Below, piece by piece: positions 1 through 7,808 of a stretch of 8,807 bases of DNA. Origin of the DNA: an uncultured Parabacteroides sp. (GTDB taxonomy: Bacteria; Bacteroidota; Bacteroidia; Bacteroidales; Tannerellaceae); the NCBI GenBank assembly GCA_900552415.1, contig USAD01000105.1, positions 1 to 8,807 of the forward strand, given 5' to 3'. Each line of letters opens with the position of its first letter. Position 1 is the first letter of the stretch. A model generated the notes under the pieces. That model ran no database searches, had not been told where the DNA came from, and worked only from the letters and a program-made list of their open reading frames with translations. Made by a program: the position numbers and the translations under genes.

Positions 1-52
1 GAAACCCGTCACGAAATGAGGTATCCATAACTTTAATTAATTTTTTACCCAT
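1..52 (-). CDS. OadA-like carboxyltransferase/decarboxylase alpha subunit, 5' end only
   Basis: Partial gene: only the first 17 codons lie in the window and the rest runs off the left edge. The visible protein begins MGKKLIKVMDTSFRDGF. The DTSFRDGF stretch at residues 10-17 is the first strand and metal/active-site motif of the HMGL-like TIM barrel in oxaloacetate decarboxylase alpha, methylmalonyl-CoA decarboxylase-associated and pyruvate carboxylase carboxyltransferase domains (family pattern D-T-x-x-R-D-x-x-Q). That family moves carboxyl groups to or from biotin, often coupled to a sodium pump. The ATG at 52-50 is preceded by AGAAAGG at 67-61, eight bases away, which supports this start. 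The motif lies about ten residues from the N-terminus, as expected. The exact substrate cannot be told from 17 residues, and isopropylmalate/citramalate synthase relatives share a similar motif. Confidence 0.6.
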   Translation of the reverse strand, partial: MGKKLIKVMDTSFRDGF

Positions 53-98
53 AATTTGCGCCTTTCTATAAATATATAAAAAACTAAATATTCTATTT

Positions 99-114
99 TG
101 CTAAGTTATTAGCA
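99..114. repeat. Inverted repeat TGCTAA-GTTA-TTAGCA
   Basis: A perfect six-base stem with a four-base loop, 47 bases upstream of the OadA-like start codon. It could be a leader hairpin or a binding site. It also falls within the last codons of the open frame ending at 93, so it may be incidental. Confidence 0.4.
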
Positions 115-120
115 CAAGCA

Positions 121-134
121 GCTATTGCAATAGC
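121..134. repeat. Perfect palindrome GCTATTGCAATAGC
   Basis: A 14-base perfect palindrome, seven bases from the hairpin at 99-114. It is the size of a dimeric repressor site, but in the minus frame it reads as alternating alanine and isoleucine codons, which alone can generate such symmetry. No regulator is known for it. Confidence 0.4.
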
Positions 135-356
135 AACCAATGTTTCATCATCGCTATCGTTATTATTGCGGATTTTTTTTGTTTTTGGCTCAACTTTTTT
201 GTGGTAGTTGGTTTTGTCTCTCTCGAGTCTGGCTTATGGGATAGGCATGAATGAAAGATTCTTATGGAGAAAAAGAAAGGGGAACATAGCGATTGGCGTG
301 TGGCGTTTTCGCCTGGCTTTATCACTATGCTCTCCTTTTTGTTTGTTTCGCGACCG

Positions 357-1223
357 TTAGTTCGTGCGTCCGCCCATGATGTCCAGCAATTCGTTGGTGA
401 TCGCTTGCTGGCGTGTCTTGTTGTATTGCAGTGTCAGTTCCTGGATGAGCTCGTTCGCGTTGTCGTTCGCCGTTTGCATGGCCATCATGCGGGCCGCGTG
501 TTCCGAGGTTGTCGTGTCGAGCAGCGTCGTGTAGATGGTCAGGTTCAGCAATTTTGGGAACAACCGGGCGCACAGGCTTTCCATCGAAGGTTCCAGAATG
601 TAATCGGTCTTGAACTCGGGAGCGTTTGCGTCATCCGTATTTTCTAATGCGAGCGGCAGGTAACTTTTCCGTGTTAGCACCTGTGTCGCCGTGCTCTTGA
701 AGTGGTGGAACAGCAACACCACTTGGTCCACCTCGCCCTCGAGGAAGGCCTTCATCAGGTGTCCGGCCAAGTCGACCGCTCTCTCGTAGGTTGGTCTTTC
801 CCCATAAGAAATAAAATCCGGCACGAAGGGTTCGTTGGTCCGGCGCAACTCGTTCGCGATCTTTTTCCCGATGGGGTAAAGGCGCGTCTCGATATTCTTT
901 GCCTTATAGTTCTGGATCATTTCCGAGAGGGCTTTCCATACGTTGGCGTTGAACGTGCCGCACAAGCCCGTACTGGAAGAGAAGGCGACGACCGCAACCC
1001 GCTTAACCGGGCGTTGCTTGATCAGGGGTGACTCTAGATCGTGTTCCGCTGATAACAATCCTTTTAGGATCGTGTCGAGCTGGTTCGCGTAGATCAAGGT
1101 TTGTCCCGTCAACGCTTGCGCACGGTGAAGTTTCGCCGAGGAAACCATCTTCATGGCGGCAGTGATCTTTTGTGTGCTCCGGATCGAGCTGAGTCGGAGC
1201 TTCAGTTCTTTCAACGATGCCAT
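357..1223 (-). CDS. atpG: F-type ATP synthase subunit gamma
   Basis: Central rotor shaft of F1. It turns inside the alpha3beta3 hexamer and links it to the c-ring. The product is 288 residues, a normal length. Both ends, which form the coiled coil inside the hexamer, are recognisable: residues 1-30 with the family pattern LKxLRxxIRSTQKITxAMKMV (here LKLRLSSIRSTQKITAAMKM), and YNKTRQQAITNELLDIMGG at 267-285. In the middle, SSSTGLCGTFN (82-92) matches the conserved S-D-R-G-L-C-G-x-x-N element but with the Asp-Arg pair replaced by Ser-Thr. The start lies six bases after the atpA stop. It is the last gene of the operon; the next gene on this strand begins about 305 bases further on, with no clear terminator between. 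Confidence 0.98.
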   Translation of the reverse strand: MASLKELKLRLSSIRSTQKITAAMKMVSSAKLHRAQALTGQTLIYANQLDTILKGLLSAEHDLESPLIKQRPVKRVAVVAFSSSTGLCGTFNANVWKALSEMIQNYKAKNIETRLYPIGKKIANELRRTNEPFVPDFISYGERPTYERAVDLAGHLMKAFLEGEVDQVVLLFHHFKSTATQVLTRKSYLPLALENTDDANAPEFKTDYILEPSMESLCARLFPKLLNLTIYTTLLDTTTSEHAARMMAMQTANDNANELIQELTLQYNKTRQQAITNELLDIMGGRTN

Positions 1224-1229
1224 AGGCCA

Positions 1230-2813
1230 TTATTTATAGGAAGCCGATAACTGTCCGGCGATCTCCTCCAAGGTCTTTTGGATCTCGTCATTGATGACAC
1301 CTTTCCTCAGTACGTCCAGCACGTCCCGTTGATGCATGGTGCGTAGCGTTTGCAAGAATGTTTCCTCAAATTCATGCACCTTGTCCAAAGGAACATCTTT
1401 TAACAAGCCCTTCGTGCCACAATAAAGAATCGCGATCTGCTCTTCCACGGGCATTGGGCTGTGTTGCGGCTGTATCAATAGGCGGGTGTTCTTCTGTCCT
1501 TTGTCGATGGCGAAGGCCGTCACGGGGTCCATATCGCCTCCGAACTTGGAGAAAGACTCCAGCTCGCGGAATTGAGCTTGGTCGATTTTCAGTGTACCCG
1601 CTACTTTTTTCATCGCTTTCAGTTGTGCGCTACCACCTACGCGGGATACGGAAATGCCGACATTGATCGCTGGTCGGTTGCCTTGGTTGAAGAGATCGGT
1701 CTCCAAGAAAATTTGTCCGTCAGTGATGGAGATGACGTTGGTTGGGATGTAGGCCGATACATCACCCGCCTGTGTCTCGATGATCGGCAAGGCTGTCAGT
1801 GAACCACCGCCTTTCACCTTGTCTTTCATGCTGTCGGGCAGGTCATTCATCTGACGGGCTACTTCCGGTTGGTCGATAATCTTCGCTGCGCGTTCCAGCA
1901 AACGGGAGTGGAGATAGAAGATATCGCCCGGGTAAGCCTCGCGTCCGGAAGGACGGCGCAAGATCAACGAAACCTCACGGTAAGCTACCGCTTGTTTCGA
2001 TAAGTCATCATAGACGACCAGGGCATGGCGTCCACTGTCGCGGAAATACTCGCCGATGGCCGCACCCGCGAAAGGCGCGAAGTATTGCATCGCCGCTGGG
2101 TCGGATGCTGTCGCGCTGACGACAATCGTATAATCCATCGCGCCCTTCTCGCATAACGTGTTGACCAATGCCGCTACGGTGGAACCTTTCTGCCCAATCG
2201 CCACGTAGATACAATAAACCGGGTCGCCGGCCTCGAAATTACCTCGTTGGTTGATAATCGTATCGACCGCGATGGAAGTCTTTCCTGTCTGGCGGTCGCC
2301 AATAATCAACTCGCGTTGTCCGCGTCCGATAGGAATCATGGCGTCTACCGCTTTAATACCTGTCTGTAACGGCTCGTTCACGGGCTGGCGGAAGATGACC
2401 CCTGGCGCTTTACGCTCCAAAGGCATCTCGCAAGTCTCGCCAACGATCTCGCCCTTTCCGTCAAGTGGATTTCCCAGTGGGTCGATGACCCTTCCAATCA
2501 TTCCTTCGCTCACGTTGATGGAGGCGATTCGTCCCGTACGTTTCACGGTGTCACCCTCCTTGATCTGGTCCGTCGGTCCCAACAGCACGGCGCCGACGTT
2601 GTCCTCTTCCAAGTTCATCACGATCGCTTCCATTCCGTTGTCGAATTGAAGCAACTCGTTTGCCTCCGCGTTATCCAAGCCATAGATACGGACCACGCCA
2701 TCACTCACTTGCAGCACGGTCCCGACCTCTTCCAGCTTCACGTGGGTATTGATTCCCTCCAATTGCTGGCGCAGGATCGCGGAGACTTCGCTTACTTTTA
2801 TCTGTTCTGTCAT
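1230..2813 (-). CDS. atpA: F-type ATP synthase subunit alpha
   Basis: Non-catalytic nucleotide-binding subunit of F1, alternating with beta in the hexamer. The product is 527 residues, slightly longer than the 513 of E. coli. It has an N-terminal beta-barrel (about 25-95), then Walker A GDRQTGKT at 172-179, with Gln in place of the catalytic-site residues of beta, as usual for alpha. The alpha/beta signature [10 protein letters not shown] is at 381-390. It is followed by R391, the arginine finger that reaches into the beta active site. The C-terminal helical domain runs from about 395 to the end. Between LLERAA (305-310) and GSLTALP there are about seven more residues than in E. coli, some of the extra length. 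It starts 18 bases after atpH, with AGAGGA just upstream of the ATG, and ends six bases before atpG. Confidence 0.99.
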   Translation of the reverse strand: MTEQIKVSEVSAILRQQLEGINTHVKLEEVGTVLQVSDGVVRIYGLDNAEANELLQFDNGMEAIVMNLEEDNVGAVLLGPTDQIKEGDTVKRTGRIASINVSEGMIGRVIDPLGNPLDGKGEIVGETCEMPLERKAPGVIFRQPVNEPLQTGIKAVDAMIPIGRGQRELIIGDRQTGKTSIAVDTIINQRGNFEAGDPVYCIYVAIGQKGSTVAALVNTLCEKGAMDYTIVVSATASDPAAMQYFAPFAGAAIGEYFRDSGRHALVVYDDLSKQAVAYREVSLILRRPSGREAYPGDIFYLHSRLLERAAKIIDQPEVARQMNDLPDSMKDKVKGGGSLTALPIIETQAGDVSAYIPTNVISITDGQIFLETDLFNQGNRPAINVGISVSRVGGSAQLKAMKKVAGTLKIDQAQFRELESFSKFGGDMDPVTAFAIDKGQKNTRLLIQPQHSPMPVEEQIAILYCGTKGLLKDVPLDKVHEFEETFLQTLRTMHQRDVLDVLRKGVINDEIQKTLEEIAGQLSASYK

Positions 2814-2831
2814 ATTCCTCTACTTCTTTAT

Positions 2832-3374
2832 TTATCGATTCTCGAGCAGTCCGGCATGGATGTCGCGCAATTGTGTCGCGTAGCTGGCGTCTATCCGGTA
2901 GTTGCCGATACGTAGGCGGAAACCTCCGATTAGTTCCGGCTGCACACGTCCGGAAAACTCGATCGTACTTCCTGTTTCCTCTTTTAATTTCTTTTCCAGA
3001 TGAGACTTTATCTTTTCATCCACTGGGACAGCAGTATCGAATTGTACACGTGTGATCTTTTTCTCTGTACGGTACAGATGGATATAGATATAGGCGATGA
3101 ACGATAACAACATTTCCCGTTTGTGCCGGATCACCAAGTTGATGAAACGGACGTATAAATCGTTTACCTGGATACCTCCGGCGGCTTTGAGTAATTTTAC
3201 CTTGTTGGCGGTCGTGATGACCGGATTGCTCAATGCGGCTTTCAGCCCCGGCTCTGCGGTGAAATTTTCCGCCAGTACCTTCATATTCTCGTATATCCGA
3301 TCTTCTATGCCCTTCTCCTTTGCGAGAGAGAAGAGCGCTTTGGCATATCGGGAAGAAATAGTTCCTATATCCAT
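2832..3374 (-). CDS. atpH: F-type ATP synthase subunit delta (OSCP-type)
   Basis: Peripheral-stalk subunit that joins the top of the alpha3beta3 hexamer to the b dimer and keeps the stator from turning. The product is 180 residues, normal for the family. The N-terminal helical domain carries the typical start SSRYAKALFSLAKEKG (7-22). The linker helices contain the family-like FINLVIRHKR (77-86). The C-terminal domain ends with the most conserved element, PELIGGFRLRIGN (146-158) followed by a DASYATQL segment. The start is three bases after the atpF stop, so translation of the two stator subunits is probably coupled. Delta is one of the less conserved subunits, but position and ends leave little doubt. 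Confidence 0.96.
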   Translation of the reverse strand: MDIGTISSRYAKALFSLAKEKGIEDRIYENMKVLAENFTAEPGLKAALSNPVITTANKVKLLKAAGGIQVNDLYVRFINLVIRHKREMLLSFIAYIYIHLYRTEKKITRVQFDTAVPVDEKIKSHLEKKLKEETGSTIEFSGRVQPELIGGFRLRIGNYRIDASYATQLRDIHAGLLENR

Positions 3375-3377
3375 AGA

Positions 3378-3878
3378 TTACGATTTACTAAACGATACCT
3401 CATTTAGCAATCGGTCGATAATTTGCTTATGCTCGTTATCCCGATTGATTTTCTCCTTTATCACCTTTTCTGCGATTGCAATCGACAGATCCGCAATTTC
3501 CGAGCGGACTTCGCGAATAGCTTTCTCCTTCTCCTCTCGGATACGCCGGGTCGCCTCCTCAATCTGCAGATGCGCCTCAGAAGCCGCCTTTTGACGTGCC
3601 TCTTCGATGATCCGATCTTTCTCGGCAAGGGCCTCTTTCATGATCGTATTCTGTTTTTCCTTGGCTTCGGCAAGCAGACGCTCTCCCTCCGCTTGTATGT
3701 TGGCGAGTTGCTCGTTTGCCTTGCGAGCCGTCTCCAAGGAATTGTCGATATACGCTTTTCGTTGGTCTACCGCCTTGATGATTACGGGAAACCCGTATTT
3801 GGCGAGGACTACGAAAACGATACCGAACGATACGATCATCCAGAATAGAAGTCCCGAATCCGGTGTTAATAATGACAT
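3378..3878 (-). CDS. atpF: F-type ATP synthase subunit b
   Basis: Stator arm from the membrane to F1. The product is 166 residues. One N-terminal membrane helix (about 9-27, LLFWMIVSFGIVFVVLAKYG region) is followed by a long charged helix rich in Glu, Lys, Arg and Ala from about 36 to 150, which fits the parallel right-handed coiled coil of the b dimer. VDQRKAYIDNSLE at 37-49 matches the conserved region after the membrane segment. Only one b-type gene is present in the operon, so a homodimer is expected, rather than the b/b' pair of photosynthetic bacteria. The gene lies 13 bases after atpE and three bases before atpH. Confidence 0.97.
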   Translation of the reverse strand: MSLLTPDSGLLFWMIVSFGIVFVVLAKYGFPVIIKAVDQRKAYIDNSLETARKANEQLANIQAEGERLLAEAKEKQNTIMKEALAEKDRIIEEARQKAASEAHLQIEEATRRIREEKEKAIREVRSEIADLSIAIAEKVIKEKINRDNEHKQIIDRLLNEVSFSKS

Positions 3879-3891
3879 GGTGTTCGTTATT

Positions 3892-4155
<264 letters not shown>

Positions 4156-4196
4156 TTAGTTTTGTTTTTGTGATTCGATTGATAATTTAACTGTAT

Positions 4197-5258
4197 TTAG
4201 TCCTTCACCTTGGCTAAGCCAATATAATTGGCGGATAGCAGGGTGAAAATGTAAGCTTGCAAACAGGCGACGAATAGTTCCAGGCAGTTCATGAATACAC
4301 AGAACACGATGGAAACCAATGTCATACCCATATTGACGGCCACGCCCATCGATACGGTGATAAAAATCAAGCAGGTCAAGGCGAGAATGATCGTATGACC
4401 GGCCATGATATTGGCGAACAGACGAATCATTAAGGCGAACGGCTTGGTGAATACGCCGAAGAACTCCACGAATGGCATGATCGGTAACGGCAACTTCAAA
4501 TAGATTGGTACGTTTGGCCAAAAGATATCTTTCCAATACCCTTTGGTGGCGGCGAACAGGTTGACCGCAATAAAGGTACAAACTGCCAATACGAACGTGA
4601 TTGCGATGTTGCCCGTTACGTTAGCTCCTCCCGGGAAAATAGGAATGATACCAATCAGGTTGTTGATCAGGATAAAGAAGAAGACGGTTTGTAGAAATGA
4701 TGAGTAAGGTTTGTAATATTCCTTACCGATCGAGTTCTTTATTACGTCATCCTCAATATAGGTGACCACGACTTCCACTATGCCCGTGAAACCTTTCGGC
4801 ACCTCGTTCGGATGCTTTCCGTACCAGCGGGCTGTCCGTAAGATAATAATGAGCAAGAGTGCGCAACTCAAGAACAAGCCGCAGACATTCTTTGTCAGGG
4901 AAATATCTAACGGACGAATTTCCTCGCCTGCGCTATTTTGTGTGACTACTTTGCCCACATGATCGCCTTCTTGGGCGATATAGAAACCTTCATAGTTTTC
5001 CCCGTGGTGCAATCGGTTAGACATGAACACCTTCCAGCCCTCATCGCCTTTGACGATAATGGGCAATGGAATGGCGACTTCCTTGCCGTTCCACTCGGTG
5101 ATATGCCATGTATAAGCGTCTTGGATATGTGAGAATACAATTTCTTGCACGTTCACATCACCCTCCTCGGTGGCGTCGGCCTTCATCATCGGCGCCACGC
5201 ACAGGAGCAATCCTACGATTAACCCTATGAATCGATTATTTTTGAGATTGTTCCTCAT
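4197..5258 (-). CDS. atpB: F-type ATP synthase subunit a, with exported N-terminal extension
   Basis: Stator membrane subunit holding the two half-channels next to the c-ring. The product is 353 residues, about 80 longer than E. coli subunit a. Residues 1-29 look like a cleavable signal peptide (basic start, hydrophobic 10-22, ADA near 27-29). Residues 30-120 form a polar domain that would sit in the periplasm. Membrane helices follow from about 122. The essential arginine is R279 in FALMIRLFANIMAGHTIIL. H288 occupies the place of E. coli E219 and E327 that of H245, with Q334 matching Q252: a swapped Glu/His pair, as in mitochondria. The start overlaps the end of the AtpI-like gene by 23 bases, and AGGGAG at 5274-5269, inside that gene, serves as its ribosome binding site, so the two are probably translationally coupled. 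Confidence 0.97.
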   Translation of the reverse strand: MRNNLKNNRFIGLIVGLLLCVAPMMKADATEEGDVNVQEIVFSHIQDAYTWHITEWNGKEVAIPLPIIVKGDEGWKVFMSNRLHHGENYEGFYIAQEGDHVGKVVTQNSAGEEIRPLDISLTKNVCGLFLSCALLLIIILRTARWYGKHPNEVPKGFTGIVEVVVTYIEDDVIKNSIGKEYYKPYSSFLQTVFFFILINNLIGIIPIFPGGANVTGNIAITFVLAVCTFIAVNLFAATKGYWKDIFWPNVPIYLKLPLPIMPFVEFFGVFTKPFALMIRLFANIMAGHTIILALTCLIFITVSMGVAVNMGMTLVSIVFCVFMNCLELFVACLQAYIFTLLSANYIGLAKVKD

Positions 5259-5664
5259 TTTCTCTTTTCTCCCTTTTCATTCTTTTCTTCTCAAATAGAT
5301 AAATCGTGTAGGTTTCCATGCCGAGGTAAATGAAATAGAAAAGCATCAGTGTTAGGCCGAACATCTTCAGCCGTTCATTGACTACCTGAGCATATAACCA
5401 TAGAAAGACGATGGCAAGAGTGAATTTGCAGAATCGGACGACCATGAAAGTTGTGACGGTCATGTCTCCCTTTTTTCTTTTCACTGAGTCGAGGAAGTAG
5501 GTCATGGCCATTGCCGTCAGCCAATAGAAAACAGGGATGGATGGATACCATTTGAAATAATGATCAGGCCATATCGTATATAGCAATCCGCCTAATGCGA
5601 TGCCGACGGTAGCGTTAATGAACGTGATCCATCCCATCAGCCTCATTTTTAATTTTCCACTCAT
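5236..5664 (-). CDS. AtpI-like four-helix membrane protein of the ATP synthase operon
   Basis: The product is 142 residues with four predicted membrane helices (about 11-31, 42-60, 71-95 and 101-124). A short basic stretch follows helix 2 (VKRKKGD, 61-67) and the tail is highly charged (126-142, rich in Lys, Arg and Glu). It lies between atpC and atpB, where the accessory gene atpI (subunit i) sits upstream of atpB in other bacteria. Size and four-helix topology also match AtpI, which assists c-ring assembly and possibly magnesium or calcium supply. I see no strongly diagnostic AtpI motif, so the call rests on position and topology. An AAAGGG stands about 11 bases before the ATG. Its last 23 bases overlap atpB. 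The clustered charges at the C-terminus would face the cytoplasm if the N-terminus does too. Confidence 0.7.
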   Translation of the reverse strand: MSGKLKMRLMGWITFINATVGIALGGLLYTIWPDHYFKWYPSIPVFYWLTAMAMTYFLDSVKRKKGDMTVTTFMVVRFCKFTLAIVFLWLYAQVVNERLKMFGLTLMLFYFIYLGMETYTIYLFEKKRMKREKRENEEQSQK

Positions 5665-5687
5665 AAGCTTTTTTACCCTTTCTTGTC

Positions 5688-5921
5688 TTATTCGACACAG
5701 ACTGAGACGATGTCGTCCTTGACTTCTACGAATCCGCCTTGTATCGGTTGTTTTTGCATTTCTCCGTTTGTCTCAAACTGGATCGTGCCTGCATTTAGCG
5801 CTGCGATGATGGGGGCGTGATGGGGCAGTACGTCGAACGAGCCTCCCAGGCCTGGGAACGAGATGTTTGCTGCCTCGCCCTCGAAGAGGATGCCGTTTGG
5901 CGATACGATGTTGAGCTTCAT
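5688..5921 (-). CDS. atpC: F-type ATP synthase subunit epsilon, beta-sandwich domain only
   Basis: Central-stalk subunit that couples gamma to the c-ring. The product is only 77 residues, whereas most bacterial epsilon subunits have about 130-140. The N-terminal beta-sandwich is complete: LNIVSPNGILFEGEAA at 3-18, the conserved GGSFDVLPHHAPIIAAL at 26-42, and GGFVEVKDDIVSVCVE at 62-77. The protein stops where the domain ends. The C-terminal helical hairpin, which in E. coli and Bacillus extends into F1 and inhibits ATP hydrolysis, is missing. The 23 bases between this stop and the next gene contain no continuation. Short epsilon subunits are familiar in Bacteroidota, so this is probably native and not a truncation. 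The gene starts six bases after the atpD stop. Confidence 0.95.
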   Translation of the reverse strand: MKLNIVSPNGILFEGEAANISFPGLGGSFDVLPHHAPIIAALNAGTIQFETNGEMQKQPIQGGFVEVKDDIVSVCVE

Positions 5922-5927
5922 ATCGGT

Positions 5928-7481
<1,554 letters not shown>

Positions 7482-7499
7482 CAAAATATGGTGGGTGAT

Positions 7500-7511
7500 T
7501 ATTCATGAATA
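7500..7511. promoter_or_regulatory. 12-base palindrome TATTCATGAATA upstream of atpD
   Basis: A perfect palindrome about 20 bases upstream of the candidate -7 element and 48 bases from the atpD start. The location suits an operator for a dimeric regulator. No matching second copy was seen in the window, and the AT-rich background makes chance occurrence plausible. Confidence 0.25.
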
Positions 7512-7633
7512 TAACTTTTTGAATCTTTTTGTGATTAGTTTAAAGTCTCTTTGGAAGGATAAAAAGAGAATTTGACTAATTTCTTGTCCTTTTAGACGAA
7601 TTTGTCAGGGGTTGATGTGAATATAAGGGCCAG

Positions 7634-7653
7634 AAAGTTAAATGGGTAACTTT
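7634..7653. repeat. Hairpin AAAGTTA-AATGGG-TAACTTT in the atp leader region
   Basis: A perfect seven-base stem with a six-base loop. On the plus strand a run of seven T (7651-7657) overlaps its right arm, resembling a weak terminator, but no plus-strand gene ends here. On the minus strand it lies between the lipoprotein terminator and atpD. Confidence 0.35.
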
Positions 7654-7724
7654 TTTTGATATTTTGTTAGTGAAATATCTGTTAGAAAAGCAGAATGTTA
7701 AAGTTGTAAAAGGTCTACATAATC

Positions 7725-7774
7725 AAAAAACATCCTTTTCTTTTCTCCAGGAGTGGAAAAGAGGAAAAGGATGT
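7725..7774 (-). terminator. Rho-independent terminator of the lipoprotein gene
   Basis: Positions 7764-7774 pair perfectly with 7730-7740 (11 base pairs, ACATCCTTTTC against GAAAAGGATGT). A further five pairs (7756-7760 with 7741-7745) follow after a three-base bulge, around a ten-base loop. On the minus strand the stem runs into six T (7730-7725). It lies 34 bases beyond the stop codon at 7809 and so should separate the lipoprotein gene from the ATP synthase operon. There is no T run on the other side, so it acts in one direction. Confidence 0.85.
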
Positions 7775-7808
7775 CCTAATTATCTATTAGAATGGTTCTT
7801 GACTTTCG

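Larger units (their letters stand above)
93..325 (-). pseudogene. Possible frameshifted or remnant small gene with OadG-like C-terminus
   Basis: A frame open from 233 to the TAG at 95-93 encodes 46 residues with no ATG, GTG or usable TTG start. It has a basic, charged middle, then DSDDE and a small hydrophobic end, ETLVAIAIAACANNLAK. Acidic-then-alanine/isoleucine ends of this type occur in gamma (OadG) subunits of membrane decarboxylases, and an OadA-like gene starts 40 bases downstream. The frame one base over begins with a GTG at 325-323, six bases after AAGGAG (337-332), and runs 67 codons to 122. The two frames would join by a -1 shift at A-AAA-AAG (200-194) or in the eight-A run (180-173), both in the phase used by known -1 shift sites. 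The joined product has no clear N-terminal membrane helix, which OadG needs. It may be a decayed gene, a shifted gene, or chance. Confidence 0.22.
53..356. other. Spacer between atpG and the OadA-like gene
   Basis: About 300 bases without a confident gene. The left part (about 30-110) is very AT-rich and holds the ribosome binding site of the OadA-like gene. No convincing rho-independent terminator follows atpG: the best hairpin (302-313, GGCG-TTTT-CGCC) has a four-base stem and no following T run on the minus strand. Read-through from the atp operon into the downstream gene is therefore possible. The stretch also contains two inverted repeats (99-114, 121-134) and a possible broken or frameshifted small gene (93-325), listed separately. 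Confidence 0.6.

Noticed and set aside
302..313. Terminator of the atp operon
   Set aside because: Four-base stem with no T run following on the minus strand; too weak to call.
264..647. Plus-strand open frame across the 3' part of atpG
   Set aside because: It lies opposite a clearly conserved gene and has no recognisable domain; it is the mirror of atpG codon use.
4156..4581. Minus-strand 141-codon frame overlapping the 3' half of atpB
   Set aside because: It is an out-of-frame reading of atpB, whose arginine, His/Glu and Gln landmarks show the true frame.
7634..7657. Plus-strand rho-independent terminator
   Set aside because: The hairpin with T run has the shape, but the stem is AT-rich and no plus-strand gene ends upstream of it.
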